Counted from the stretch's first letter, positions 1-5,800 are shown. The stretch is 8,178 bases of DNA from CAYOBW01 sp964402115 (GCA_964402115.1 CAYOBW010000314.1:1-8178), one strand, 5' to 3'. Notes: a model not told the origin generated them from the letters alone. Program-made: numbers and translations.

Positions 1-130
1 GCCGGTGTACCGGAAAACCCGTTGTAACCCCTTGCACCTTAATCGCGCATATGCGACGCAACCCGTTGCGGCCGTTGCGCTTGAGGCCCCGCGCCGCCTT
101 CCGACCGACTTCGCCCTTCCCCACTACCCT

Positions 131-397
131 CTACCGTCCGGCGCTTGATCTCGGCCTCAATTTCGCGCAAACGCGCTTGATTCCGCGCTGTAACGTCCCT
201 GCCAGGCTCATGACTCCTTTCCCCCTACGGCTTTGGGCCCCTCGTTGTGACATCTGGCGGGAAACCCAGAACCTGACAGTTTCAGCCAGGGTATCCGTTG
301 CCGGCCGACACGCCGACTGTGCCGCTGCTTCAGCTAACGACTTCCGGTTCTGCCTCGCGGCCGTCCGCACGAACTCGTACGGCGAGGTCCGCTCCAT
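131..397 (-). CDS. Hypothetical protein, doubtful, 88 aa
   Basis: I do not recognise this protein. It lies about 30 bp downstream of the helix-turn-helix gene, in the same direction. The ATG at 397 is chosen because an AGGA sequence sits 7 nt upstream; a GTG at 424 is an alternative. The first 60 residues (starting MERTSPYEFVRTAARQNRKS) look like ordinary protein. The tail (about residues 63-88, ending LRPRSSAGR) looks out of frame. In the -1 frame the stretch from about 224 to 39 encodes a more protein-like helical segment (ARLREIEAEIKRR), so the gene may be frameshifted, or the real product may be shorter. No domain, signal peptide or membrane segment is visible. A spurious ORF remains possible. 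Confidence 0.35.
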   Translation of the reverse strand: MERTSPYEFVRTAARQNRKSLAEAAAQSACRPATDTLAETVRFWVSRQMSQRGAQSRRGKGVMSLAGTLQRGIKRVCAKLRPRSSAGR

Positions 398-427
398 TGT
401 GCCATCCTGCGGGCAATTGGCCACATG

Positions 428-772
428 TCACAATTGCCCAGACTCCGGCCGGCTGGCGGCTTTCCATGCCGCTATGAGTGCCGCGAGGTGCTCGCTGGCT
501 CGCTCCAGTTCCGCCAGGTCGTGCTCCGTGATTCCGTGCGCACAGGCTTTCTTGGCCACGGTCGCCACCATATACCGGATGCGCTGCGCCTCGACCGGAT
601 TGAATGGCGCCTGACTCAGCCAGACGTGGTATCGCTGACCATTTGAGCCAACTCGCACGTCCTCCGAAGGTGTGCGGCCGGCCCTCGCGTACCGGTATGC
701 TTGTCGCAGACTCACGCCATGCTTCGCCGCTATGCTCCGTGCTACCCCTGCCATCGCCCCGCGTTCTTTCAT
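428..772 (-). CDS. Small helix-turn-helix DNA-binding protein, 114 aa
   Basis: This is the first gene beyond the iteron array, transcribed away from it. The ATG at 772 is chosen because a strong GGAGG ribosome site (GAGGAGGGAGT) lies just upstream; the ORF is open further upstream but lacks such a site. Residues 10-32 (VARSIAAKHGVSLRQAYRYARAG) fit a helix-turn-helix: a helix, a GVS turn and a recognition helix. A basic segment around 40-50 and a long, probably helical C-terminal half (residues 58-108) follow and may mediate dimerisation. The likely role is a regulator or origin-associated factor of the element, inferred from its place beside the origin and from the fold guess. It is not assigned to a named family. 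Met7 is an alternative start. Confidence 0.65.
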   Translation of the reverse strand: MKERGAMAGVARSIAAKHGVSLRQAYRYARAGRTPSEDVRVGSNGQRYHVWLSQAPFNPVEAQRIRYMVATVAKKACAHGITEHDLAELERASEHLAALIAAWKAASRPESGQL

Positions 773-870
773 ACTCCCTCCTCGTGACACCTGATATGTA
801 ACAGCAACCTGACACATTCCCCTGCGTGACCTGGCCACCGCCGCCCGCGAGTTCCGGCCTCCGCTCCGCC

Positions 871-895
871 TGCGGCTATTGCGGCTATGCGGCTA
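871..895. repeat. Left arm of iteron array: three TGCGGCTA copies
   Basis: Three copies of the 8-mer TGCGGCTA start at 871, 880 and 888, essentially head to tail. They are the reverse complement of the TAGCCGCA copies across the AT-richer core. The last copy extends to TGCGGCTATAG, which is matched in inverted orientation at 1043-1053. This is read directly from the sequence; the role as a replication-protein binding array is inferred. Confidence 0.85.
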
Positions 896-980
896 TAGGT
901 TTCCATACTGGCAATATTTTCCCCTTCCATGACCCATGACCCCTCATGGTGAGCCAATAATTGGCCGGTACGTAAAGTAT
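896..980. other. AT-richer core between iteron arms, candidate unwinding region
   Basis: The 85 bp between the two iteron arms are clearly less GC-rich than the surroundings, with AATATTTT near 912-919 and an AT-rich run from about 955 to 980. They hold a 13-bp inverted repeat, GCCAAT-A-ATTGGC (953-965), a tandem CATGACC pair (928-941), and CCATGA/TCATGG arms (927-949). No DnaA box was recognised. Such a core between iterons is where duplex opening would be expected in an origin. That role is an inference. Confidence 0.5.
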
Positions 981-1053
981 TAGCCGCATTAGCCGCACAA
1001 AGGGTTTTCATAGCCGCACGACTAGCCGCAGACTAGCCGCAGCTATAGCCGCA
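981..1053. repeat. Right arm of iteron array: six TAGCCGCA copies
   Basis: Exact TAGCCGCA copies start at 981, 990, 1011, 1023, 1034 and 1046. The last four are spaced 12, 11 and 12 bp, close to one helical turn, so bound proteins would sit on the same face of the DNA. The array touches the helicase gene: the last copy overlaps its final codons and the TAG stop at 1045-1043. A further exact copy lies inside the helicase gene at 1141-1148. Together with the inverted left arm and the core between them, this is the best candidate for the element's replication origin. Confidence 0.8.
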
Positions 1054-2764
1054 AACCCGGTTTTCCGGGGGTCATGGTTGCCATCTCCCCCCACCTCATG
1101 GCAGGGGAAGGTGGGGTGGTGGTGCTTGGCGCTTCGGGACTAGCCGCAGCCGTAAAGCGGTATTCCCGGATCGTGTATCGCCCCTCTTCGTTGTACTGCT
1201 CCTGCCGTTCGACTGTCATGCCGTCCACGTTCACGCGGTTGCCCGTCCGGAAGCACAGGCCCAGTCTGCGGCCGATGGCCTGCTGTGCGGTCTTGCGCGC
1301 ATCCGTATCGCTGACGTCAACATGCTCGGCCAGTCCAGGCACCTCGGTCCCCGTCTCCGCCAGCAGCTCGATGAGATCCGATGCCCGCAGCCAGATGCCA
1401 TCCTGCTGTGCCCGGCTCACGTCGAGTGCCACATCACGCAGCCAGTTCAAGACGGGGTTGGTCATGCGGGCTTGCATCTCACGATGGCCGTCGAGCAGGG
1501 GGCCGGCATCCAGCAGATGCCGCGTGATCCAGTCCAGCGTCGGCGCCCAAGGCCGGAAGCTGTGGCGCGCCTCTGCGGTCTTCGGGCAGCCGGCGGCATG
1601 CCACGCTTGAACGACGGCGAAGACCGCGCCAAGGTAGCGAGGTTGCAGCGCCCGCACATGCTCCAGAATGTCGCCCTCGGCGTACGCTTTGAAGGCATAC
1701 CCATCCGCTTGCTTGAGCATCCGCACGCAACAGGACCGGTTCGCCAGGTCGGTGGTCATATCGGCCTTGTTCGAGGTCAGCATGACGCAGACTCGGCGCG
1801 GATCGATCTCGACCGGCTCCCGGTATGGCGCGCGGGCCTGGTAAGTGTCTTCCGTCAGGAAACTCTCAAAGCTGGGCGAATCGATCTTGCCACGAACGTT
1901 GTCGATCGCAATGAAGTTGGAACCCCGGATCAGCGCCATGTTGAAGCTCTCCTCCATGCTGCCTACGCCCGCTCGCTGTTGCGTGACGGTCTTCACATGC
2001 TGCGCGTAGATCGCGGCTGTCAGCTTGTTGCGATAGCCTTTGCCCGTCTGGCTCGCGTCCGCTTCGCCCAGGTCCAGAGGGGCGCGGCCCCGCAGGAGGC
2101 CGCCAAAGACCAGGGCGGGGGTGATCATCGCCGCCAGGGCTCGCGCCCTGTCGGCTGGCGTCGCGAACCGGAAACCGTCCAGCACTTCACCCAGCAGCCG
2201 GCGGGCTTCATCCAGGTTCAGGGTCGCGGCGGGCTTCCCGCCGGCGAAGATCCCGCTGTCGCGGTCGTAGCCGGTGACTTGCACAAGCTGGCCGGCCCGC
2301 TCGATCAATACCGGGCAGCGCGTCAGCACGTAAATGGGGGGCAGAGCTTCGCGGAACGTGGCGGACGCGGCAATCAGCTTGGCGGTCTGCTCGGGGCAGA
2401 TCACGCACTTCGGTTTCTCGCCGTCCATTTTCAGGAGCGCCGCGACACCCTCGAAGTCGCTCGCCAACGCCGCCGGCTTGGCTTCCTCGAGTTGCGGCCA
2501 GCCGTCCGGGTCGTGCCCGAGTTTGACGACGACACCCCCGCGCAGGAAGAAGCGCTTCGTCTGGGCGAGCAATTCGCCCAGACGACCGCCGGCATCGGAT
2601 ATGCGGTGCTCGCCATGAGGCAGCACGACGACGGGCTTGCCGTCCGTCTCGGGGGCGCCAGTCTCGCCGACTGCGTCGAGGCTCGGCTCCTGGCGCACAA
2701 ACCCAACCTGGGTCTCGAACTCGGCGAACTGCGCCGAGACCTCACCGAACACCGCCGCTGTCAT
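1043..2764 (-). CDS. Replicative helicase-type ATPase (SF3/D5-like), 573 aa
   Basis: The likely role is to unwind the element's origin in partnership with the primase encoded just upstream. The start ATG at 2764 overlaps the primase stop as ATGA, indicating translational coupling. The ATPase core lies in the middle: a P-loop-like segment GEADASQTGKGYRNKL (residues 233-248), a GVGSMEESFNMAL segment (267-279), a Walker B-like FIAIDN (284-289, Asp288), and LTSNKADMTTDLANR (329-343), which resembles the sensor and arginine region of SF3/AAA+ helicases. The P-loop departs from GxxxxGK(S/T): it reads DASQTGKGY, with no first Gly and Gly in place of Ser/Thr. My recollection is that QTGKGY-type loops are shared by related mobile-element proteins, so this may be a family trait. 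The N-terminal 200 residues are unassigned. The C-terminus runs into the iterons, ending GLRL. Confidence 0.8.
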   Translation of the reverse strand: MTAAVFGEVSAQFAEFETQVGFVRQEPSLDAVGETGAPETDGKPVVVLPHGEHRISDAGGRLGELLAQTKRFFLRGGVVVKLGHDPDGWPQLEEAKPAALASDFEGVAALLKMDGEKPKCVICPEQTAKLIAASATFREALPPIYVLTRCPVLIERAGQLVQVTGYDRDSGIFAGGKPAATLNLDEARRLLGEVLDGFRFATPADRARALAAMITPALVFGGLLRGRAPLDLGEADASQTGKGYRNKLTAAIYAQHVKTVTQQRAGVGSMEESFNMALIRGSNFIAIDNVRGKIDSPSFESFLTEDTYQARAPYREPVEIDPRRVCVMLTSNKADMTTDLANRSCCVRMLKQADGYAFKAYAEGDILEHVRALQPRYLGAVFAVVQAWHAAGCPKTAEARHSFRPWAPTLDWITRHLLDAGPLLDGHREMQARMTNPVLNWLRDVALDVSRAQQDGIWLRASDLIELLAETGTEVPGLAEHVDVSDTDARKTAQQAIGRRLGLCFRTGNRVNVDGMTVERQEQYNEEGRYTIREYRFTAAASPEAPSTTTPPSPAMRWGEMATMTPGKPGLRL

Positions 2765-3741
2765 GCTGCCACCGCTTTCCCTTCAGGCGCCAAGTACAAC
2801 AAGCGCTGCCACGCACCCTTATCCGTTCGGAAGTGACCCGGTAAACGGCTCAACCTCGACTCGTTCTTACACGCCGGATCCACGCCGAGCGGCTCCAGGA
2901 GGTTGCCGAACAGGTGTTGTTCGACCACGCGCGTCCAATCCGTCGCACACTCGATGCCGCGGACCTTCACCCAACCGTGGACCGACTTCCCGCCGCTGTC
3001 CACGAGCGCGACCACGGGCAGGCGCGCCGCCAACCAGAAGGCGAGTTGATCCTCGCGCGGCAGGGTATCGAATTCCACGACCGCAAAGCGGAACCCCGCC
3101 ACGCATGCGTCACCGCGCAGCGTCTCGCCGCGGCCGTCTGCTCTTGGGCCCGGTTTACCGCTCAAGGGGTTTGGAATGATGTGGGGTTGTCGCGGGCCGG
3201 GTGGCCGCTCTCTGAAGGAGACGACCCAGTCCCCGGCCCTGCGGATATTCTGATCGAGCATCGGCCGGCCCTCGCGGGTGCCGATGAACAGCACGTCCTC
3301 CGGCTGGTAGAGAGCGTCGATCACATGCACGGCGTCCTGCTCGGTCGGCCAGTCGATCTGCACCGGGCTACGCCCGCGCAGATCGGCCTCGGTTGCACCC
3401 CGACCCTCTTCGACGATCCGGCGCAACGCGCCTGGACCGTCGAGGCGTGGCGCGACGGGCGGCGAGGGCCGCCGCGGGCACGGACTGGCGCGTCCCGCGC
3501 CAGCCGCGTGCTCGCGTGCGGCCTTGTCGATGGCGTCCTGGATCTCACGATCCGGGACGACACGGTCCCCGTGGACCTGCTCCCGCAGATCCCGGAAGAT
3601 GTCATGTGCGGGAATCCCGCACATGACACCCAGGGAGGCCACCCCCAGCAGCGCAGGATGACATCCCCCGCCACCGGCTGCCGGCAGGGCTGCCAGCTTC
3701 TCGCGATAGCGCTCAAGCAACGGGTGCGTGATCGTCGCCAT
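2761..3741 (-). CDS. Archaeo-eukaryotic primase-like (PrimPol/AEP) replication protein, 326 aa
   Basis: This is probably the primase that starts DNA synthesis at the element's origin. The ATG at 3741 has a GGAGGGG site 7 nt upstream and overlaps the preceding small gene by 29 bp. The N-terminal 80 residues are helical, possibly regulatory (GVMCGIPAHDIFRDLREQV near 38-56). A Pro/Arg-rich linker follows (about 82-105). The catalytic-type region is C-terminal. FAVVEFD (219-225) supplies the acidic motif, DSGGKSVHGW (248-257) matches the sxH-type motif with His255, and CKNESRLSRLPG (291-302) is typical of plasmid and phage AEP primases. PNPLSG (190-195) is also often seen in this group. Coupling to the helicase by ATGA overlap supports a primase-helicase replicon. 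The gene contains a perfect 14-bp-arm palindrome at 3600-3628. Confidence 0.8.
   Translation of the reverse strand: MATITHPLLERYREKLAALPAAGGGGCHPALLGVASLGVMCGIPAHDIFRDLREQVHGDRVVPDREIQDAIDKAAREHAAGAGRASPCPRRPSPPVAPRLDGPGALRRIVEEGRGATEADLRGRSPVQIDWPTEQDAVHVIDALYQPEDVLFIGTREGRPMLDQNIRRAGDWVVSFRERPPGPRQPHIIPNPLSGKPGPRADGRGETLRGDACVAGFRFAVVEFDTLPREDQLAFWLAARLPVVALVDSGGKSVHGWVKVRGIECATDWTRVVEQHLFGNLLEPLGVDPACKNESRLSRLPGHFRTDKGAWQRLLYLAPEGKAVAA
3600..3628. repeat. 29-bp perfect palindrome inside the primase gene
   Basis: The arms are TGTCATGTGCGGGA and its exact reverse complement, around a single A at 3614. It covers primase codons 38-47 (VMCGIPAHDI). The inner 25 bp are a near copy of the palindrome at 5525-5549, with one position changed in both arms so that pairing is kept. 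Fourteen perfectly paired positions are very unlikely by chance in a window of this size. Confidence 0.9.
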
Positions 3742-3919
3742 TGAGGCACCCCTCCGCGAATCGCGTTGCGCAATCCTCGACCTTCGCGAGGAGTCTCCAC
3801 CCCTCGCGTTCATGGCGGCGCCAGGCAGGCCCGCCGATGGTTGATTCAAGGAGCGTGAGCATCAGCTCCAAATCGTGTTCGTCCAGGCGAATGCTGGCCT
3901 TACGCTGTTTCGTTGTCAT
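3713..3919 (-). CDS. Small hypothetical protein, 68 aa
   Basis: I do not recognise this protein. It is charged and mostly helical in appearance: a basic start (MTTKQRKASIRLDEHDLELM), a Leu-rich stretch, GGPAWRRHEREGWRLLAKVE, and an acidic end. The ATG at 3919 has a GAGGAG site 7 nt upstream. It lies 32 bp downstream of the Cro/CI-type gene and overlaps the primase start by 29 bp, so it is probably co-translated with the replication genes. It could be a replication accessory or regulatory protein, but the sequence alone does not show this. No Cys/His cluster or membrane segment is visible. Confidence 0.6.
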   Translation of the reverse strand: MTTKQRKASIRLDEHDLELMLTLLESTIGGPAWRRHEREGWRLLAKVEDCATRFAEGCLNGDDHAPVA

Positions 3920-3951
3920 GGTCAGTCTCCTCTCTCGTGCTGATTGTTGGT

Positions 3952-4158
3952 CTAGCGGTTCTTCATGAAGGTTTCGAGTTCCCGGCCCCACAGCGCCTCG
4001 GGCGCCATGTCCAGCGTCTTGGCGATCCGATCCGCGTTGCGGCGACACGGCCGCGCCCCCCGGCAGTACCCGTTGACCAGGGGCACGGCGACACCCGAGC
4101 GGTACGCCAGTTCTCGTTGACTCAACCCCCGTGACTTCAGTTCTTCGTTCAGTTTCAT
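3952..4158 (-). CDS. Cro/CI-type (XRE) helix-turn-helix regulator, 68 aa
   Basis: This is a single-domain DNA-binding protein of XRE length. Residues 1-55 follow the Cro/CI fold: MKLNEELKSRGLSQRELAYRSG forms helices 1 and 2, VAVPLVNGYCRG (23-34) is the likely recognition helix region, and NADRIAKTLDMAPEALW (41-57) completes the fold. The ATG at 4158 has a GGGAG site upstream. A 7-bp-arm inverted repeat at 4172-4194 lies just before the start and is a candidate autoregulatory operator. It sits between the upstream pair of small genes and the replication genes, as expected for a switch controlling element replication or excision. The regulator role is well supported by the fold; its targets are inferred. 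Confidence 0.85.
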   Translation of the reverse strand: MKLNEELKSRGLSQRELAYRSGVAVPLVNGYCRGARPCRRNADRIAKTLDMAPEALWGRELETFMKNR

Positions 4159-4171
4159 CGCTCCCGCTTTC

Positions 4172-4194
4172 TGACGGCGTTATTGCTGCCGTCA
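4172..4194. promoter_or_regulatory. Candidate operator for the Cro/CI-type regulator
   Basis: The arms TGACGGC and GCCGTCA flank a 9-nt spacer in the 51-bp gap before the regulator's start codon. The size and placement suit a dimeric XRE repressor controlling its own gene and the replication genes downstream. Seven-bp arms can occur by chance in a sequence this long, so the position is the main support. Confidence 0.45.
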
Positions 4195-4209
4195 CTATCT
4201 GTTCAGGAA

Positions 4210-4608
4210 TCAACATTCCGGCCCGGCGCCTGCCTGCGGTCCGACCTTCTCGAAGTACTCCTCGCGGTCGATCCTCTCGATCATCCCCCGCAGCAACGCG
4301 AGAAGCTGCATACTCGCCGGGCAGGCGGGGGTGACGCCTTCCAGATGGAAGAGCGCGAGGCCGGCATCTCCTGCCTTACCCAGCCACATGAACACGTCCA
4401 GGCCGTGTTCCGTGGGGTCGGCCAGGATCCAACTGCGCCCCAGTCGCACCTCATCCTCGACGCGCGACCAGAACCCGCGCCTCCGCAGTTCCGCCGTGAC
4501 GATCGCATCGTCGAGTTGCAGCGTGAGCCGGTGCCCCAGCACCGCGCCGACCAACTTGCCCGTTGCCACAGCCGGCCCCGTCACGATCCAGCCCCGTTTG
4601 GCGATCAC
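4210..4608 (-). CDS. Hypothetical protein, 132 aa
   Basis: I do not recognise this protein. It starts with GTG at 4608, overlapping the stop of the AlpA-like gene as GTGA, so the two are probably translationally coupled. Visible features are a hydrophobic N-terminal stretch (GWIVTGPAVATGKLVGAVLG, residues 6-25), a segment DVFMWLGKAGDAGLALFHLEG in the middle, and LLALLRGMIERIDREEY near residues 101-117. There is no Cys/His cluster and no convincing membrane helix. Context suggests a regulatory or replication accessory role, but nothing in the sequence fixes it. Confidence 0.6.
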   Translation of the reverse strand: MIAKRGWIVTGPAVATGKLVGAVLGHRLTLQLDDAIVTAELRRRGFWSRVEDEVRLGRSWILADPTEHGLDVFMWLGKAGDAGLALFHLEGVTPACPASMQLLALLRGMIERIDREEYFEKVGPQAGAGPEC

Positions 4609-4925
4609 GCTTCACCGCCTTCCCCGGCCATGACCCGCTCGACCTCTTCGGCCAGGAACCCACACGCCCGTATCCGGCCAGGCATCTTGACCCGGCGCAG
4701 CACGCCGCCTTTGCCGAGGCCGTCCACGAATCGCAGGGAGCGGTGGAACTTCCGAGCCACATCCTCACGGGTGAGGATTTGCTTCTCCGCGGCCACCTCC
4801 CGCGCCTTCTCCGGTTCCTTGCCATGATTGCGGATCATGGCAAGGATCCGCGCCCGGTCCGCCGGTGTGAGACCCGGGTCCGCCCTTAAGAGAGCCTTTA
4901 TCGCGTCCATCGTCGTGTTGAACAT
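4605..4925 (-). CDS. AlpA/Xis-like helix-turn-helix protein, 106 aa
   Basis: The ATG at 4925 is chosen because a strong GGAGGG site lies just upstream; the upstream open frame to 5114 looks non-coding. Residues 1-45 are helical (MDAIKALLRADPGLTPADRARILAMI). Residues 50-101 look like a MerR/AlpA-type winged helix: ILTREDVARKFHRSLRFVDGL forms the helix-turn-helix, GVLRRVKMPGRIRA gives a wing-like strand pair, and GFLAEEVERVMAG is the terminal helix. Proteins of this kind act as excisionases or as activators of integrase and replication genes. The fold is supported by the pattern; the excisionase role is inferred from the integrase upstream in the same direction. A 13-bp-arm hairpin lies inside the gene at 4816-4846. 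Confidence 0.7.
   Translation of the reverse strand: MFNTTMDAIKALLRADPGLTPADRARILAMIRNHGKEPEKAREVAAEKQILTREDVARKFHRSLRFVDGLGKGGVLRRVKMPGRIRACGFLAEEVERVMAGEGGEA
4816..4846. repeat. 31-bp hairpin inside the AlpA-like gene
   Basis: The arms TCCTTGCCATGAT and ATCATGGCAAGGA pair perfectly over 13 bp around the loop TGCGG. It covers roughly codons 27-37 (ILAMIRNHGKE) of the AlpA-like gene, about 80-110 nt from the start codon. In mRNA it would form a strong stem-loop early in the gene. It shares no arm sequence with the primase palindrome. Confidence 0.85.
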
Positions 4926-5074
4926 ATCTTCCCTCCAGTCCCTTTGTTGTTGAGGAACACCGCGCCCCTCACCACACGACAAGGAATCAACACTTCTCTC
5001 ATGCGGGGAGTCATCAGGGGGCGCCGGAGACCGTGCGTGCGCGCGTCGTTGGCTGCCGAGTATCGCGGGAGAGA

Positions 5075-5093
5075 CGCCTCGCGAAGCGAGGCG
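5075..5093. repeat. 8-bp hairpin with GAA loop
   Basis: CGCCTCGC and GCGAGGCG flank the loop GAA. The tip reads GCGAAGC, a heptamer known to form an exceptionally stable single-stranded DNA mini-hairpin. Confidence 0.75.
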
Positions 5094-5199
5094 CAAATGA
5101 CCGCAATGCCCCACAGGAGCCGCGTGGATTCAATGCAAGAAGACGGCCGGTTGCGGCTCAGGGCGAAGGGGATGACCAGGGCGGGGGGGCTTCTTCCGG

Positions 5200-5220
5200 A
5201 GGTGTCATCGGATGACACCT
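5200..5220. repeat. 21-bp palindrome
   Basis: AGGTGTCATC and GATGACACCT flank a single G. The outer TGTCAT/ATGACA pairs also occur in the primase-gene palindrome. A second inverted repeat (GGCGC...GCGCC, 5221-5238) follows directly. No T-tract follows on either strand, so it does not look like an intrinsic terminator. Confidence 0.8.
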
Positions 5221-5429
5221 GGCGCGATCGCTAGCGCCCGCGCTTGGCGTGCCTGCGGTGCCGGATTCGCCGCGTACGCGGCTCAGGTGGCCTGCGCTGA
5301 CACGGTCGTCATTGCGCTCGGCACCACGCTTGCGCGTCCCGCCTGCTGGCCGCAGGCGCGCCGGGATGGCATGGCATGGCCTCGCGCTACCACGTGGCGG
5401 CACGGTTCAACCTGTAGGATTCCGACAAC

Positions 5430-5447
5430 TTGATCCTGCCGGATCAA
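5430..5447. repeat. 7-bp hairpin with TGCC loop
   Basis: TTGATCC and GGATCAA pair around TGCC. The 10-bp palindrome ATGCCGGCAT follows at 5458-5467. Confidence 0.6.
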
Positions 5448-5521
5448 CGCATGCCCGATGCCGGCATAGGGGGGGAGGGGAAGGCATTGTGCGCTTCGCT
5501 GGCACACGGTGCCACACAGTC

Positions 5522-5574
5522 CTGTCAGGTGCGGGATTCCCGCACCTGAGGTGCCAACGGCTAACGCCTGACAG
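5522..5574. repeat. 25-bp palindrome nested in a wider inverted repeat
   Basis: The inner palindrome (5525-5549) has arms TCAGGTGCGGGA and TCCCGCACCTGA around one T. It matches the core of the primase-gene palindrome (3600-3628) at all but one arm position and its partner. A competing outer pairing joins CTGTCAGG (5522-5529) with CCTGACAG (5567-5574). The two pairings exclude each other at 5525-5529, so alternative structures are possible. Confidence 0.85.
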
Positions 5575-5800
5575 TCTTCGCACCTGCTATCTAAGACGCT
5601 CTGGTGAAGCAACGTCTGCTTCTAGCAGGCTGCACGGTGCCAGTCCGCGCACAGGCTTCAGGTTGGGGCCGCGCGGGGCTTTCCGGTACTCCCCGGTGAC
5701 GCGCCAAGTCCGGAATCCGGCACATGCGGGAGGCGGCTTACCGCTCGGGCACCTTCCGACGGTTGGAATGTGGCGCCGCAGGCACCTTGTGCGCTTTCGG

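Larger units (their letters stand above)
4926..5800. other. Gene-free stretch rich in hairpins
   Basis: No ORF here has a good ribosome site and a protein-like composition; the long plus-strand frames (for example 5249-5917) read as random Arg/Ser/Pro-rich sequence. The stretch holds at least seven inverted repeats: 5075-5093, 5200-5220, 5269-5282, 5340-5358, 5430-5447, 5500-5514 and 5525-5549. By eye the 6-mer GGTGCC or its complement occurs about seven times between 5257 and 5785, against about five in the rest of the window. It could be a structured RNA, a transfer or packaging site, a regulatory region or decayed DNA. The sequence does not decide between these. Confidence 0.6.

Noticed and set aside
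16..68. AACCCGTTG direct repeat at the left edge
   Set aside because: Two 9-bp copies 44 bp apart are too weak to support a feature without more sequence.
769..1011. Minus-strand 80-aa ORF across the iteron array
   Set aside because: It has no ribosome site, and its repeated Ala/Asn pattern comes from the 8-mers.
871..1053. CRISPR array
   Set aside because: The repeats are 8 bp, sit in both orientations and have 0-13 bp gaps, so they fit iterons.
1322..2836. Long plus-strand ORF (504 aa) opposite the helicase
   Set aside because: It lies antisense to a protein with clear ATPase motifs, is rich in Arg/Gln/Gly/His as shadows of GC-rich genes are, and has no good ribosome site.
2914..3744. 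Plus-strand ORF (276 aa) opposite the primase
   Set aside because: It is antisense to a gene with AEP motifs and a strong ribosome site, and shows no domain of its own.
5522..5580. Integron attC site
   Set aside because: GTTAGCC does not fit the GTTRRRY core, and no matching partner box or integron integrase is present.
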